Positions 13,919-22,432 are shown, counted from the first letter of the stretch. The stretch is DNA of 22,678 nucleotides from an uncultured Candidatus Melainabacteria bacterium (GCA_934693215.1 CAKUVB010000006.1:1-22678); one strand, 5' to 3'. Notes: a model not told the origin generated them from the sequence alone. Translations and numbers: made by a program.

Positions 13919-14737
13919 ATGAATTTATTAGAAAAGAAAATGGTTGATACATTAATCGACTTGAAAGAAAATCATCACGTTCTAGCAGTAAAAGCTGAAT
14001 TTGAAGCAGAGGGAACAAGACTTGAAGAAGCGTTAAGATTAAAAGAAGTTACAACAAGAGCCGGACTTGATTTGTCTATCAAAATCGGTGGGTGTGAAGC
14101 TATAAAAGATATGTTTGATGCTAGAACAATCGGAGTTAACGCAATTATTGCTCCAATGATTGAAACACCGTATGCAATGAAGAAATATGTTAAAGCTACT
14201 AAATTCGTTTTCCCTGAAGAAGAAAGAGAAAATATCAAATTCTTGATAAATATTGAAACAATAACTGGTTTCAACAATGTTAATGATATGATTTCTTCCC
14301 CTGATTTCAAAGATTTAGCTGGTATTGTACTTGGTCGTGTAGATATGACCGGTTCAATGGGATTAACTAGAGAAGATATTAACACAGACGAAATATTTAA
14401 TATTGCAAACACACTCGCAACAAAAATGCTTAATAACAAAAAAGAATTAGTGATAGGTGGCGGTGTATCTGCTCATTCTCTACCTTTCTTTAAAAAATTA
14501 CCTGAAAAATCTTTAACAAGATTTGAAACAAGAAAAATTATATTTGATGCTCAAAAAGCAATAAATGACCCTAATGCTGATAAAGGTATTTTGAAAGCTG
14601 TTGGTTTTGAACTAATGTGGCTAAGAAATAAACGTGAATTCTATAAAATGATTTTTGAAGAAGACGCACAAAGACTTACTATGTTAGAAGCTCGTTATAA
14701 AAAACTTATCGAAGAAGCTGGTGGAGTTTATGCTTAA
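13919..14737 (+). CDS. HpcH/HpaI (citrate lyase beta-like) aldolase family protein
   Basis: 272 aa, a TIM-barrel of the phosphoenolpyruvate/pyruvate superfamily. Such enzymes make or break C-C bonds adjacent to a pyruvate or acyl-CoA enolate using a divalent metal. Landmarks: AVKAEFEAEGTRLEEALRL near the start, IKIGGCEAIKDMFDA, APMIETPYAMKKYV (metal-binding E in MIET), FLINIETITGFNNV and GIVLGRVDMTGSMG. The 3' end overlaps the HAD gene by 8 nt. It has AAGGGGAA as ribosome site. Its place before a phosphatase and a ThDP enzyme suggests it supplies, or acts on, a small keto acid used to build an unusual sugar. The reaction is not predictable from sequence. Confidence 0.85.
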   Translation: MNLLEKKMVDTLIDLKENHHVLAVKAEFEAEGTRLEEALRLKEVTTRAGLDLSIKIGGCEAIKDMFDARTIGVNAIIAPMIETPYAMKKYVKATKFVFPEEERENIKFLINIETITGFNNVNDMISSPDFKDLAGIVLGRVDMTGSMGLTREDINTDEIFNIANTLATKMLNNKKELVIGGGVSAHSLPFFKKLPEKSLTRFETRKIIFDAQKAINDPNADKGILKAVGFELMWLRNKREFYKMIFEEDAQRLTMLEARYKKLIEEAGGVYA

Positions 14738-15386
14738 CTATATTTTTGATTTAGATGGAACAATAATAAATTCTTCAAACGAAGTTTTGCTCTGTTTTGA
14801 AAAAGCTTTTGCAAAAGCTAACTACAAAATTGATAAATCAAGACTTACACCAAATGTAATAGGCCCACCGCTTAAAGAAATTATCAAGCTTATTGCTCCT
14901 GAAATTCCAGAAAATGATATGCAACAAGTCATGGCAAATTTTAGAGAAATTTATGACTATGACGAAAATGATATTAGTGAATACTATTCCGGTATTGAAG
15001 AATTTTTAAGACAAGCTAAAAAAGATGGAAAAAGATTATTTATTGCAACCTTTAAACCGGAAAAACCAACCCGCAGAATTGAAAAACAGTTCAAAATGGA
15101 TATGTTTGAAGATATTTACACCATAGACAAATTTGGCAAACATATTACTAAAGCTGAAATGATTGAAGATATTTTAAATAAATACAATCTAAAAAAAGAA
15201 GAAACTGTTATGATTGGTGACGCATCGTCTGATGTAATTGCTGCAAAACAAACTGGAATCAAAGGTATTGGTGTTTTATGGGGATATGGAGAGAACAAAA
15301 CCCCTCTAATAGAAAATGCTGATATTATTGTCAAAAATACAGAGGAATTAAAAGAATGTCTAAAATTAAACTATCAGACTATGTAG
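14730..15386 (+). CDS. HAD-superfamily hydrolase (phosphatase)
   Basis: 218 aa from ATG 14730, behind GGAG with a short spacer; a GTG at 14721 would add three residues. HAD motif I FDLDGT (nucleophile D7, acid D9), a C1-type helical cap (about 15-85), motif II threonine in FIATFKP, motif III lysine in the ITKAEMIED region, motif IV IGDASSDVIAA. The layout is close to phosphoglycolate phosphatase/Gph-like enzymes. It overlaps the aldolase upstream by 8 nt and the ThDP enzyme downstream by 31 nt, so translation is coupled. A sugar- or acid-phosphate dephosphorylation in the same pathway is likely; the substrate is unknown. Confidence 0.9.
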   Translation: MLNYIFDLDGTIINSSNEVLLCFEKAFAKANYKIDKSRLTPNVIGPPLKEIIKLIAPEIPENDMQQVMANFREIYDYDENDISEYYSGIEEFLRQAKKDGKRLFIATFKPEKPTRRIEKQFKMDMFEDIYTIDKFGKHITKAEMIEDILNKYNLKKEETVMIGDASSDVIAAKQTGIKGIGVLWGYGENKTPLIENADIIVKNTEELKECLKLNYQTM

Positions 15387-17155
15387 CTAAAAGATTAAAA
15401 GAACATGGAGTAAAACATTTTTTCATGGTATCAGGTGGCGGTGCAATGCACTTGAACGATAGTCTTGGAAGAATTATTCCATACACTGCAAATCATCACG
15501 AACAAGCTTGTTCTATTGCTGCAGAAGGTTATGCAAGAGTAAATCAGGATTTGGCTGTAGTTAATGTTACAACCGGCCCTGGTGGATTGAACTGTTTAAA
15601 CGGTGTTTTTGGACAATGGACAGATTCTGTTCCTGTTTTGTATATATCAGGTCAGGTTAAATATACTACGACTATGGCATCTTGTCCTGATATCCCATTA
15701 AGACAACTTGGAGATCAAGAAGTTGATATTATTTCTGTTGTAAAACCTTTAACAAAATTTGCTCAAATGGTTACTGAACCAAATAAAATAAAATACTATA
15801 TTGATAAAGCAATATATGAAGCTACTTCTGGGCGTAAAGGTCCTGTATGGCTTGATATTCCAATGAATGTTCAAGGTGCAATTATTGAAGAAAATGACCT
15901 AATAGAATTCACAGAGCAAAATTATCAATCTATTAACACCGAAAAAAATATTCAAGATTGCAAAGAAATTTTATCGCATCTAAAAAATGCTAAACGTCCA
16001 TTAATTATTGCCGGACATGGTATTAGATTGTCTAATCAAATAAACAATTTCAAACAACTTATTGAACAATTAAAACTTCCTGTTGTTACAACATTCAACG
16101 GATTTGATTTAATGGAAGATTCAAACCCTTATTATGTTGGTAGAATCGGAACAATCGGACAAAGAGCAGGTAATTTTGCACTACAAAATGCTGATGTTGT
16201 TTTATGTTTAGGAACAAGAAATAATATTAGACAAGCAAGTTATAACTATGAAAATTTTGCTAAAAATTCATTCAGAATAATTGTTGATATTGATAAAGCA
16301 GAACTTGATAAACCAACAATCAAACCTGATTTTGCTATTTGTGCTGATTTAAAAAATATAATACCTGAATTATTAAACCAAAGTACAGATTTTGAAAATA
16401 CAGAAAATTTTTCTGCTTGGTTAAATTTCTGTAAAAAACTACAAAATAAATATTCTAAAATAGAACAAGAACAAAAAGAGGTTATAGAACCTTATCATTT
16501 TACACATTGTTTGACTGATTGCCTAAAAGAAAATGATATTTTTGTTATGGCAAATGGTTCAGCTTGTGTTTGTACTTTCCAAAACGCAGTAGTAAAAAAA
16601 GGTCAACGATTTATCTTAAATTCCGGTAATGCATCAATGGGATATGCTTTGCCGGCTGTTATTGGTGCATATTATAACAACAAAGATAATCAACAAAACC
16701 GCTCTATTGTATGTCTTGAAGGTGATGGTTCTATAATGATGAATATTCAAGAATTACAAACCATTGCGTTTAACAAATTACCTATAAAACTATTTATTAT
16801 CAATAACTCAGGTTATTCTTCTATCAGACAAACTCAACGTAATTTCTTCAATGGACATATGACAGGTTCAGGCATGGATAGTGGAGTAAGTGTTCCTGAT
16901 TTTGTAGAATTAGGTAAAGTTTTTGGATTTAGAACAAAAAGAATTGAAAACCCTAACACGATGGAAAAAGAGATTAAAGAAATTCTTGAATCAAATGAAG
17001 CAATAATATGTGAAGTTATGGTTGAAAAAGAATATGGTTTTGCACCAAAATTATCTGCTAGAAAACTTGATGATGGAACTATGGTCTCGCCATCTTTAGA
17101 AGATATGTTTCCTTTTTTAGACAGAAATGAATACAAAGAAAATATTATTCAATGA
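15356..17155 (+). CDS. Thiamine-diphosphate enzyme, acetolactate-synthase-like
   Basis: 599 aa, three-domain ThDP enzyme like acetolactate synthase or pyruvate-type decarboxylases. The N-terminal PYR domain has the catalytic glutamate E49 in ANHHEQACSIAAEGYAR; a middle domain carries KRPLIIAGHGIRLS; the C-terminal PP domain has the ThDP/Mg motif GDGS (456-459) followed after 24 residues by NN (483-484). It starts behind GAGGAA, inside the HAD gene. No ilvN-type regulatory subunit or other branched-chain amino acid gene is near, and the setting is a sugar operon. In known systems (YerE in yersiniose synthesis) a related enzyme adds a pyruvate-derived two-carbon unit to a keto-sugar. A similar role here is inference; a simple decarboxylase is the main alternative. 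Confidence 0.88.
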   Translation: MSKIKLSDYVAKRLKEHGVKHFFMVSGGGAMHLNDSLGRIIPYTANHHEQACSIAAEGYARVNQDLAVVNVTTGPGGLNCLNGVFGQWTDSVPVLYISGQVKYTTTMASCPDIPLRQLGDQEVDIISVVKPLTKFAQMVTEPNKIKYYIDKAIYEATSGRKGPVWLDIPMNVQGAIIEENDLIEFTEQNYQSINTEKNIQDCKEILSHLKNAKRPLIIAGHGIRLSNQINNFKQLIEQLKLPVVTTFNGFDLMEDSNPYYVGRIGTIGQRAGNFALQNADVVLCLGTRNNIRQASYNYENFAKNSFRIIVDIDKAELDKPTIKPDFAICADLKNIIPELLNQSTDFENTENFSAWLNFCKKLQNKYSKIEQEQKEVIEPYHFTHCLTDCLKENDIFVMANGSACVCTFQNAVVKKGQRFILNSGNASMGYALPAVIGAYYNNKDNQQNRSIVCLEGDGSIMMNIQELQTIAFNKLPIKLFIINNSGYSSIRQTQRNFFNGHMTGSGMDSGVSVPDFVELGKVFGFRTKRIENPNTMEKEIKEILESNEAIICEVMVEKEYGFAPKLSARKLDDGTMVSPSLEDMFPFLDRNEYKENIIQ

Positions 17156-17679
17156 AAATTATACAAACAAAACTACAAGATGCATATATAATCGAATTGG
17201 AAGAATTCAAAGATGAACGTGGAACTTTTTCAAGACAATTCTGTAAAAATGAACTCAAAGAATATGGAATAGATTTTGACATTTGCCAGTGTAATATTTC
17301 TAAGAATTATAAAAAGAACACAATAAGAGGTATGCATTATCAAAAAGCCCCATATCTTGAACCTAAAATTGTATCTTGCTTAAAAGGAAAATGCTTTGAT
17401 GTGATTGTTGATATAAGAAAAGACTCTCCAACATATCTCAAATGGCAAGGGTTTGAATTATCAGAAAATAATAACCAAATGATTTATATTCCACCAATGT
17501 TTGCACATGGATTTCAAACTCTGGTTGATAATACAATTATTTATTATCAATTAGGTGAATTTTTTCATCAAGAGTGTTATGATGGTATAAGATTTGATGA
17601 TTCAAAAATTGGAATAAAATGGAAAGATTTAGGAGAGCCAATTATTAATGAACGAGATAGAAACTACAAGCTTATCTAA
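17152..17679 (+). CDS. dTDP-4-dehydrorhamnose 3,5-epimerase-like protein (RmlC family)
   Basis: 175 aa, near the usual 180. Cupin fold; it epimerises C3 and/or C5 of a dTDP-4-keto-6-deoxyhexose. Seen: the DERGTFSRQF entry, TIRGMHYQ with the catalytic histidine, CFDVIVDIRKDSPTYLKW with the Asp of the His-Asp pair, IPPMFAHGFQTL, and a tyrosine-rich IIYYQLGEFFHQECYDGIRFDD segment. Its ATG overlaps the stop of the ThDP gene (ATGA), showing tight coupling. With rfbA at 792 it implies a dTDP-sugar pathway, but rmlB and rmlD are not identified with certainty here. A 3-only or 5-only epimerase for another sugar is possible. Confidence 0.92.
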   Translation: MKIIQTKLQDAYIIELEEFKDERGTFSRQFCKNELKEYGIDFDICQCNISKNYKKNTIRGMHYQKAPYLEPKIVSCLKGKCFDVIVDIRKDSPTYLKWQGFELSENNNQMIYIPPMFAHGFQTLVDNTIIYYQLGEFFHQECYDGIRFDDSKIGIKWKDLGEPIINERDRNYKLI

Positions 17680-19399
17680 ACTTGATATCACTGTACTATA
17701 TATTGCTTGGGCAGGAATTGATATAAAAACTATTCAAACTTTTTTTGAATCATATCAACAGTATAATTCCGGTTATCCACATAAACTTGTAATTATAACA
17801 AGAGATTATACAGATAAACCTGAAGAACTCAAAATAATACAAGATTATGCAAACAAATTTAATGCTCAAATTATTGACACCCCAAATATTGGACAAGATT
17901 TTTATGCATACTACGTTGGTGCTAAAAACACAGATAGTAAATATATTATTTGTTTAAACACACATTCAAAAATAATGTGTGACGATTGGATAAAAAAAGT
18001 TGTTGATACAAAACAAACATATCCTCAAATGGAACAAATTGGTTATAGTGGTAACTGGGAATTATGTTTAAAATTTTATGATTATTATAACAATTGTTTA
18101 AAACAAAAAACTAAAACAAAAAATTTAAAATATCACTTTAATAAAAACAAATATAGATTAATAGATTTCTTTAATTTAAAAAATAAACAAAAATTTCCAT
18201 TCCCTACAATTAGAACGAATGCATTCTTTATTAATAAACAACTTTATATTGATTACTTTGAAAAAAATCTTAAAAATAAATTTCCAACAGATAAATATCA
18301 AGCATACAAAATAGAAAACGGAAACAATTGTATAAGCAAATATATTCAAAAACGTGGATATGATTTTTGTGTAGTAGGTAAAGATGGAAAAGCTTATCTT
18401 AAATCAGAATTTCCAGAAAGCGGAACATATAGAACTTCTAAACAAAACTATATTATAGAAGATAAACAAATCAGATTATTTAATTCTTTTTCTTTAGACA
18501 TTAAAAGAAATTTACAGTTAAATACTTGGGGAAAAATTGAACCGGAATACTTAACTGTAAGTATAATTTATCTTGCACGAGGCATTGATTGGGGAATTGA
18601 TGCTCCAAAAAAATTCTTTGAATCTTATGAAAAATTTTCTGCAGGATTTAAACACAACATTTATATTGCCGCAAAAGGTTGGGAAACCCTACCTGAACAA
18701 TACAAAGAGTTGCAAATTTTAGCTCAAAAACATAATGCACAAATTATTGATTTACCTGATGATGGATTTGATTTTGCTGCATACAAAAGAGTCGCAGAAC
18801 AAATAGATTCTGATTATATTCTTTGTCTTGTAACCTCTTGCGAAATTGTTTGTGATAATTGGTTACAAAAACTTATGAAACCTATACCTGAACACTCTCT
18901 TGTTGGTGTTTGTGGTTGTTGGGGTAAAAAAGAAGGTCGTTTTAGATATGAAAAAGAAAAATTAAAAAGTAAATGCAAAACTAAAAACCTTTATTACAGA
19001 CTAAAATCCTTAGCAATTAGAATTTATCAAATCAGTGATTTTATAAACAGTGAAAAATACCCTAACTATAGAGTTAGAAGTTCAACCTTTTTAGTCAATA
19101 GAAAACAATATTTAGATTTTTACAAGAAAGAAAAATTTTGCAAAACAAAATTTGATGCCTATGTAATTGAACAACATCTATCTAAAAAATTTAAAAACAA
19201 AGGTTTAGGTATATGTGTAGTTGGACGAGATGGTAATATTTATGAAAAAGAAAATTTTGATAAATCAGGAACTTGGTATTCTGAATTCAAAAACTACATT
19301 ATTACTGATAAACAAATCAAATTTTATGAAAATTCAGATGAAAAAATAAAACGATTAATGGAAAATGCTTGTTGGAGAAATAAATATGGAAACAAATAA
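17648..19399 (+). CDS. Internally duplicated glycosyltransferase-like protein
   Basis: 583 aa made of two homologous halves (about 12-285 and 301-575). Matching landmarks: FFESY at 32-36 and 323-327; NAQIID at 72-77 and 363-368; NIGQDFYAY (80-88) and DDGFDFAAY (371-379); a CD[DN]W pair; and ends CVVGKDG/CVVGRDG followed by SGT and NYII.DKQI. The G-x-D-x-x-A-Y block after a short strand recalls RgpF-like rhamnan-synthesis transferases and GT-A folds, so each half may be a catalytic domain. No signal or membrane segment is seen. AGGAG precedes the ATG by 12 nt, inside the RmlC gene. The two domains may add two sugars, or one may be regulatory. The family name is a tentative call. Confidence 0.75.
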   Translation: MNEIETTSLSKLDITVLYIAWAGIDIKTIQTFFESYQQYNSGYPHKLVIITRDYTDKPEELKIIQDYANKFNAQIIDTPNIGQDFYAYYVGAKNTDSKYIICLNTHSKIMCDDWIKKVVDTKQTYPQMEQIGYSGNWELCLKFYDYYNNCLKQKTKTKNLKYHFNKNKYRLIDFFNLKNKQKFPFPTIRTNAFFINKQLYIDYFEKNLKNKFPTDKYQAYKIENGNNCISKYIQKRGYDFCVVGKDGKAYLKSEFPESGTYRTSKQNYIIEDKQIRLFNSFSLDIKRNLQLNTWGKIEPEYLTVSIIYLARGIDWGIDAPKKFFESYEKFSAGFKHNIYIAAKGWETLPEQYKELQILAQKHNAQIIDLPDDGFDFAAYKRVAEQIDSDYILCLVTSCEIVCDNWLQKLMKPIPEHSLVGVCGCWGKKEGRFRYEKEKLKSKCKTKNLYYRLKSLAIRIYQISDFINSEKYPNYRVRSSTFLVNRKQYLDFYKKEKFCKTKFDAYVIEQHLSKKFKNKGLGICVVGRDGNIYEKENFDKSGTWYSEFKNYIITDKQIKFYENSDEKIKRLMENACWRNKYGNK

Positions 19400-20276
19400 A
19401 AGAGTTTTGTTAACAGGTGTTACAGGGCTTGTTGGAAAAGAAGTTATAAAACCATTACAAGATATGGGATATGAAATATCTGCACTAACTATTGACGACA
19501 ACAACCCGGATAATGGTGTTAATTGGATAAAATGTAACCTGTTTGATAACGATTCGGTAAAACAAGCCGTTGAACAGGTTAAACCAACACATCTTTTAAA
19601 TTTTGCATGGGCAACAACAGGCAATTATTTGGTATCTGATATCAATTTAGAATTCGTTAAAGCTGGATTGAATTTATTGAAACACTTTAAAGCAAATGGC
19701 GGAAAACGTGCTGTATTTGTTGGTACTTGTTTTGAATATTTATTTAAAGATGAACCACTAAAAGAAACTGACCCAACAAATCCACAAACCTTGTATGCAG
19801 TATGCAAAGATGCTCTACATAGAATGGCTGAAGAATACTGCAAAATAAATGATATCTCGTTTGGATACGGAAGAATATTTTATGTATATGGTCATGGCGA
19901 AAATGAAAAACGATTGACTGCACATCTAATTAAAACTCTTAGCAATAACGAAACAGTGACTATTAACTGTGGACGTTTAATAAAAGATTATATGTACACA
20001 AAAGATATTGCAGGAGGTTTTGCTGCATTCCTAAACAGTAATGTAGAGGGAACTGTTAATATGTGTACGGGCAATGGTATTTCGTTAGAAGATTATTCCA
20101 GATTTATTGCACGCAAGCTTGGAAAAGAAGAATATCTTGTAATAAAACAAGAAGAAACAACCCAACCGCCAATTATTGTTGGTGATAATACAAGATTAAC
20201 AAAAGAAGTTGGATACAAAATACAATATTCTCTTGAACAAGCGATTGATGAAATTTTAAAATTTATGAATAAGTAA
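19386..20276 (+). CDS. NAD-dependent epimerase/dehydratase (extended SDR)
   Basis: 296 aa from ATG 19386, chosen because GGAG (19374-19377) lies 8 nt upstream; an ATG at 19365 lacks a site. Rossmann motif GVTGLVG (11-17), ThDP-free NAD(P) fold, catalytic Y137 and K141 (YAVCK) with T114 as the Ser/Thr partner, and DYMYTKDIAGGFAAFL and VNMCTGNGISLEDYSRFIARKLG in the substrate domain. It is related to dTDP-4-keto-sugar reductases and UDP-sugar epimerases. It overlaps the duplicated transferase gene by 14 nt and is the last gene of the operon. It would reduce or epimerise the intermediate produced by the enzymes upstream; the exact step is unknown. Confidence 0.9.
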   Translation: METNKRVLLTGVTGLVGKEVIKPLQDMGYEISALTIDDNNPDNGVNWIKCNLFDNDSVKQAVEQVKPTHLLNFAWATTGNYLVSDINLEFVKAGLNLLKHFKANGGKRAVFVGTCFEYLFKDEPLKETDPTNPQTLYAVCKDALHRMAEEYCKINDISFGYGRIFYVYGHGENEKRLTAHLIKTLSNNETVTINCGRLIKDYMYTKDIAGGFAAFLNSNVEGTVNMCTGNGISLEDYSRFIARKLGKEEYLVIKQEETTQPPIIVGDNTRLTKEVGYKIQYSLEQAIDEILKFMNK

Positions 20277-20308
20277 AAATAATTAATTTAATTTATATTA
20301 TTTTTATA

Positions 20309-21334
20309 TTACCCATTTATTTTTGACATCTTTTTATCAATTTTTTTGTTTGTTATCATTGTACCTGCAACAAGTGATGTAAATACTATCGGCACACGAT
20401 AAATACTTCTCAAACCTTTTGTTATATTAGATGTTAAAGATAAGAAAAACATTGGAACAAGTGTACCTTTTAAAAGACTGCTCGTTGTTCGTCTAAGTTT
20501 GTCTTTAAATGTTTTTTCTTCAGTAATACGTAAACTTTGCAACCCTATCATCGTATTAGTAAATACTTTCATCTCAGGCATGTTGGTGATGTTTGAAATA
20601 ATATTATTCTTTGTATCCTCATTAACAATATTATTGATATCTTGAGAAACAACATTATCTTTGAACTTAGATTTTAACTTGGTAACAGGGTCAACATAAG
20701 TGTTTGCCGGTGTTTGTGTAATCTCTGTATCTTCTGTTTTCTTCTTATGTTTCAAAATATTATGACTTTTTTTGATTTTTGCAACAGGGGTGTGCATCAT
20801 TTTATCTTCAACAATATTTGTAGGAGTTTCTTTTACTTTTTCTTTTTCTTGCTCTGTTTTTTCCTCCATAATATTTCTATGTGAGTGTCCAACCTGAATC
20901 AAATAATCCATACCTAAAGCACCCATTATACCTGATGCTACTAAAAGTGTATTATCAAGGCAATCTTTAGCAATATTATAAGAATGCTTCGCTATAAGTT
21001 CGAGAGGTTTTTCTATCACTTTTCCAATAGACGTATTCAGGGCATGCCAAACACGAGTTTTTTTAAATTTTTCAATTCCTTTGTCTATAAATTTGCTACT
21101 ATTCTTTCTTAATGGTGATGATATAAAGTTATTTCTTCCTACGGAATAAGCTGCTAAGCCTGTAGCTGAACCAGCTAAAATAAAGGTGTCTTTCAGTAAT
21201 ACATTTTTCTTTTCGCTCTCTGGGGCACGTTTATAATCAGTAAAAATTTTGTAAGTACCGGTAAGACCAAACATGAATATACCAGTAGATTTTGCGTTTA
21301 ATATTCTATTTACTTTACTGATTACACCACCCAT
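20309..21334 (-). CDS. Unknown protein with N- and C-terminal hydrophobic segments
   Basis: 341 aa; I do not recognise the family. Hydrophobic stretches lie near 17-30, 49-66, 127-145 and 290-330, flanking a charged middle (about 150-260) rich in K, E and T (EEKTEQEKEKVKETP, KHKKKTEDTEITQTP) that looks disordered. The ends are basic (NKKIDKKMSKING). It may be a membrane-associated protein with a cytoplasmic linker. No Shine-Dalgarno site precedes the ATG, which lies 12 nt behind the clpP terminator on the same strand, so its own promoter is not evident. It converges with the epimerase gene; the 32-bp gap is AT-only sequence with no clear terminator. Confidence 0.75.
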   Translation of the reverse strand: MGGVISKVNRILNAKSTGIFMFGLTGTYKIFTDYKRAPESEKKNVLLKDTFILAGSATGLAAYSVGRNNFISSPLRKNSSKFIDKGIEKFKKTRVWHALNTSIGKVIEKPLELIAKHSYNIAKDCLDNTLLVASGIMGALGMDYLIQVGHSHRNIMEEKTEQEKEKVKETPTNIVEDKMMHTPVAKIKKSHNILKHKKKTEDTEITQTPANTYVDPVTKLKSKFKDNVVSQDINNIVNEDTKNNIISNITNMPEMKVFTNTMIGLQSLRITEEKTFKDKLRRTTSSLLKGTLVPMFFLSLTSNITKGLRSIYRVPIVFTSLVAGTMITNKKIDKKMSKING

Positions 21335-21345
21335 TGTACAAACTT

Positions 21346-21382
21346 AAAAACCCGAAAAAAAAATTTTTTGCGGGTTTTTTTA
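21346..21382 (-). terminator. Intrinsic terminator of clpP
   Basis: AAAAACCCG (21346-21354) and CGGGTTTTT (21371-21379) pair, with an A/T-rich interior that can extend the stem. It has a T-run on the minus strand (and also on the plus), 20 nt after the clpP stop codon. Confidence 0.85.
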
Positions 21383-21401
21383 ACTAAATTTTTATATTTT
21401 T

Positions 21402-22007
21402 CTATCTTTCCGCAGTAATTACTTTATCAATCAAACCATATTCAACGGCTTGAGCAGCAGACATATAATAATCACGTTCACAATCTTTTTGAACTTTTTC
21501 TAAATCTTGTCCTGAATTTTCAGCTAATATAGTTGTTAATTCTTTTTTCATTCTCAAAATTTCTTTAGCTTCAATTTCAATATCAGTAGCTTGACCTTGA
21601 GCACCACCTAAAGGTTGGTGAATCATAATTCTTGCACTAGGTAAAGCTAATCTTTTACCTTTTGCACCTGATGATAACAAGAAAGAACCCATACTTGCTG
21701 CTTCACCAAGACAAATTGTAGATACATCGGCTTTAATTAAATTCATTGTATCATATATAGCCATACCTGCTGTTATAACACCACCAGGACTGTTAATATA
21801 TAACATAATATCTTTTTCAGGATTTTCACTATCTAAAAGCAAAAGCTGAGCTACAATAGAATTTGCAACTTCATCATTTATTTCTGTACCTAAAAATATA
21901 ATTCTTTCTCTTAATAATCTAGAAAAAATATCAAAAGAACGTTCGCCTCTTGAAGATGCTTCAATAACTGTTGGTACGTAACTTAATATTTTAGATACTT
22001 CTGTCAT
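21402..22007 (-). CDS. clpP: ATP-dependent Clp protease proteolytic subunit
   Basis: 201 aa, typical of ClpP. It assembles as a 14-mer barrel and degrades proteins fed by ClpX or ClpA/C. Catalytic triad: S105 in GEAASMGSFLL, H130 in MIHQPLGG, D179 in CERDYYMSA. The oxyanion and handle segments (YINSPGGVITAGMAIYDTM, LRMKKELTTILAENSG) are canonical. AAGGAGA precedes the ATG. The upstream promoter (22034-22062) is good. clpX is not adjacent; the gene appears to be transcribed alone, pointing away from the origin-like region. Confidence 0.98.
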   Translation of the reverse strand: MTEVSKILSYVPTVIEASSRGERSFDIFSRLLRERIIFLGTEINDEVANSIVAQLLLLDSENPEKDIMLYINSPGGVITAGMAIYDTMNLIKADVSTICLGEAASMGSFLLSSGAKGKRLALPSARIMIHQPLGGAQGQATDIEIEAKEILRMKKELTTILAENSGQDLEKVQKDCERDYYMSAAQAVEYGLIDKVITAER

Positions 22008-22033
22008 GCTTTTCTCCTTCTATTTATATTGGT

Positions 22034-22062
22034 ATTATAGTATAAATAAAAAATTTAGTGAA
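22034..22062 (-). promoter_or_regulatory. Promoter of clpP
   Basis: On the minus strand TTCACT (22062-22057), a 17-nt spacer and TATAAT (22039-22034). The predicted start near 22027 gives a leader of about 20 nt with the AAGGAGA ribosome site. Confidence 0.65.
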
Positions 22063-22094
22063 TAATAGAGTAAAAATTATTTGAAAAAACAAAT

Positions 22095-22345
22095 TGTAGA
22101 AAACTATGTAGATAAATTGTAGAAAACTCAGAGTTTTCTACATTATTTTTTTTATTAAAAAAGTTTTCTACATTTTTGAATAATTTTCTACAATGTTTTC
22201 TACAGATATTCTACAATTTATGTAAAAAATTTTTTGTTGATATTATTAGGTTTCAGGCATGTTTTTTAGAGTTTTCTACAAATAATGAGCCCTTATTATT
22301 ACTATTAATTTATATATTTATATATATATATATTAATATATAATT
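22095..22345. other. oriC: Probable origin of replication (oriC) with DnaA boxes and AT-rich unwinding region
   Basis: Exact TTTTCTACA boxes: minus strand 22095-22103 and 22118-22126; plus strand 22134-22142, 22164-22172, 22184-22192, 22196-22204 and 22272-22280. Variants: TTATCTACA at 22107-22115 (-) and TATTCTACA at 22207-22215 (+). Boxes 22118-22126 and 22134-22142 form a perfect inverted repeat (12-bp arms). The orientation changes once, from three minus to six plus. Next, 22291-22345 is nearly pure A/T with alternating TA, suited to unwinding. DnaA consensus is TTATCCACA, and cyanobacteria use TTTTCCACA; here the sixth base is C and the seventh T. dnaN follows, a common oriC neighbour. 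No dnaA gene is seen. The rest of 22008-22432 holds only the clpP and dnaN start signals. Confidence 0.72.
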
Positions 22346-22432
22346 AATGTAAAAAACTTTTAGAAAAAAAATATGTATTAAATTTGTTTGTTCTATAATA
22401 TAGACAAGAGAAACATTTATAGGGGAATAACA

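Noticed and set aside
14721..14729. GTG start for the HAD gene
   Set aside because: No ribosome site upstream; ATG 14730 has GGAG directly before it and puts FDLDGT at the usual position.
19365..19385. Upstream ATG for the last epimerase gene
   Set aside because: No ribosome site; GGAG is well placed for ATG 19386 and the Rossmann motif then starts at residue 11.
13040..20276. Recent horizontal transfer of the polysaccharide operon from base composition
   Set aside because: The AT-richness resembles the rest of the window by eye; no flanking mobile gene, integrase or tRNA attachment site was seen.
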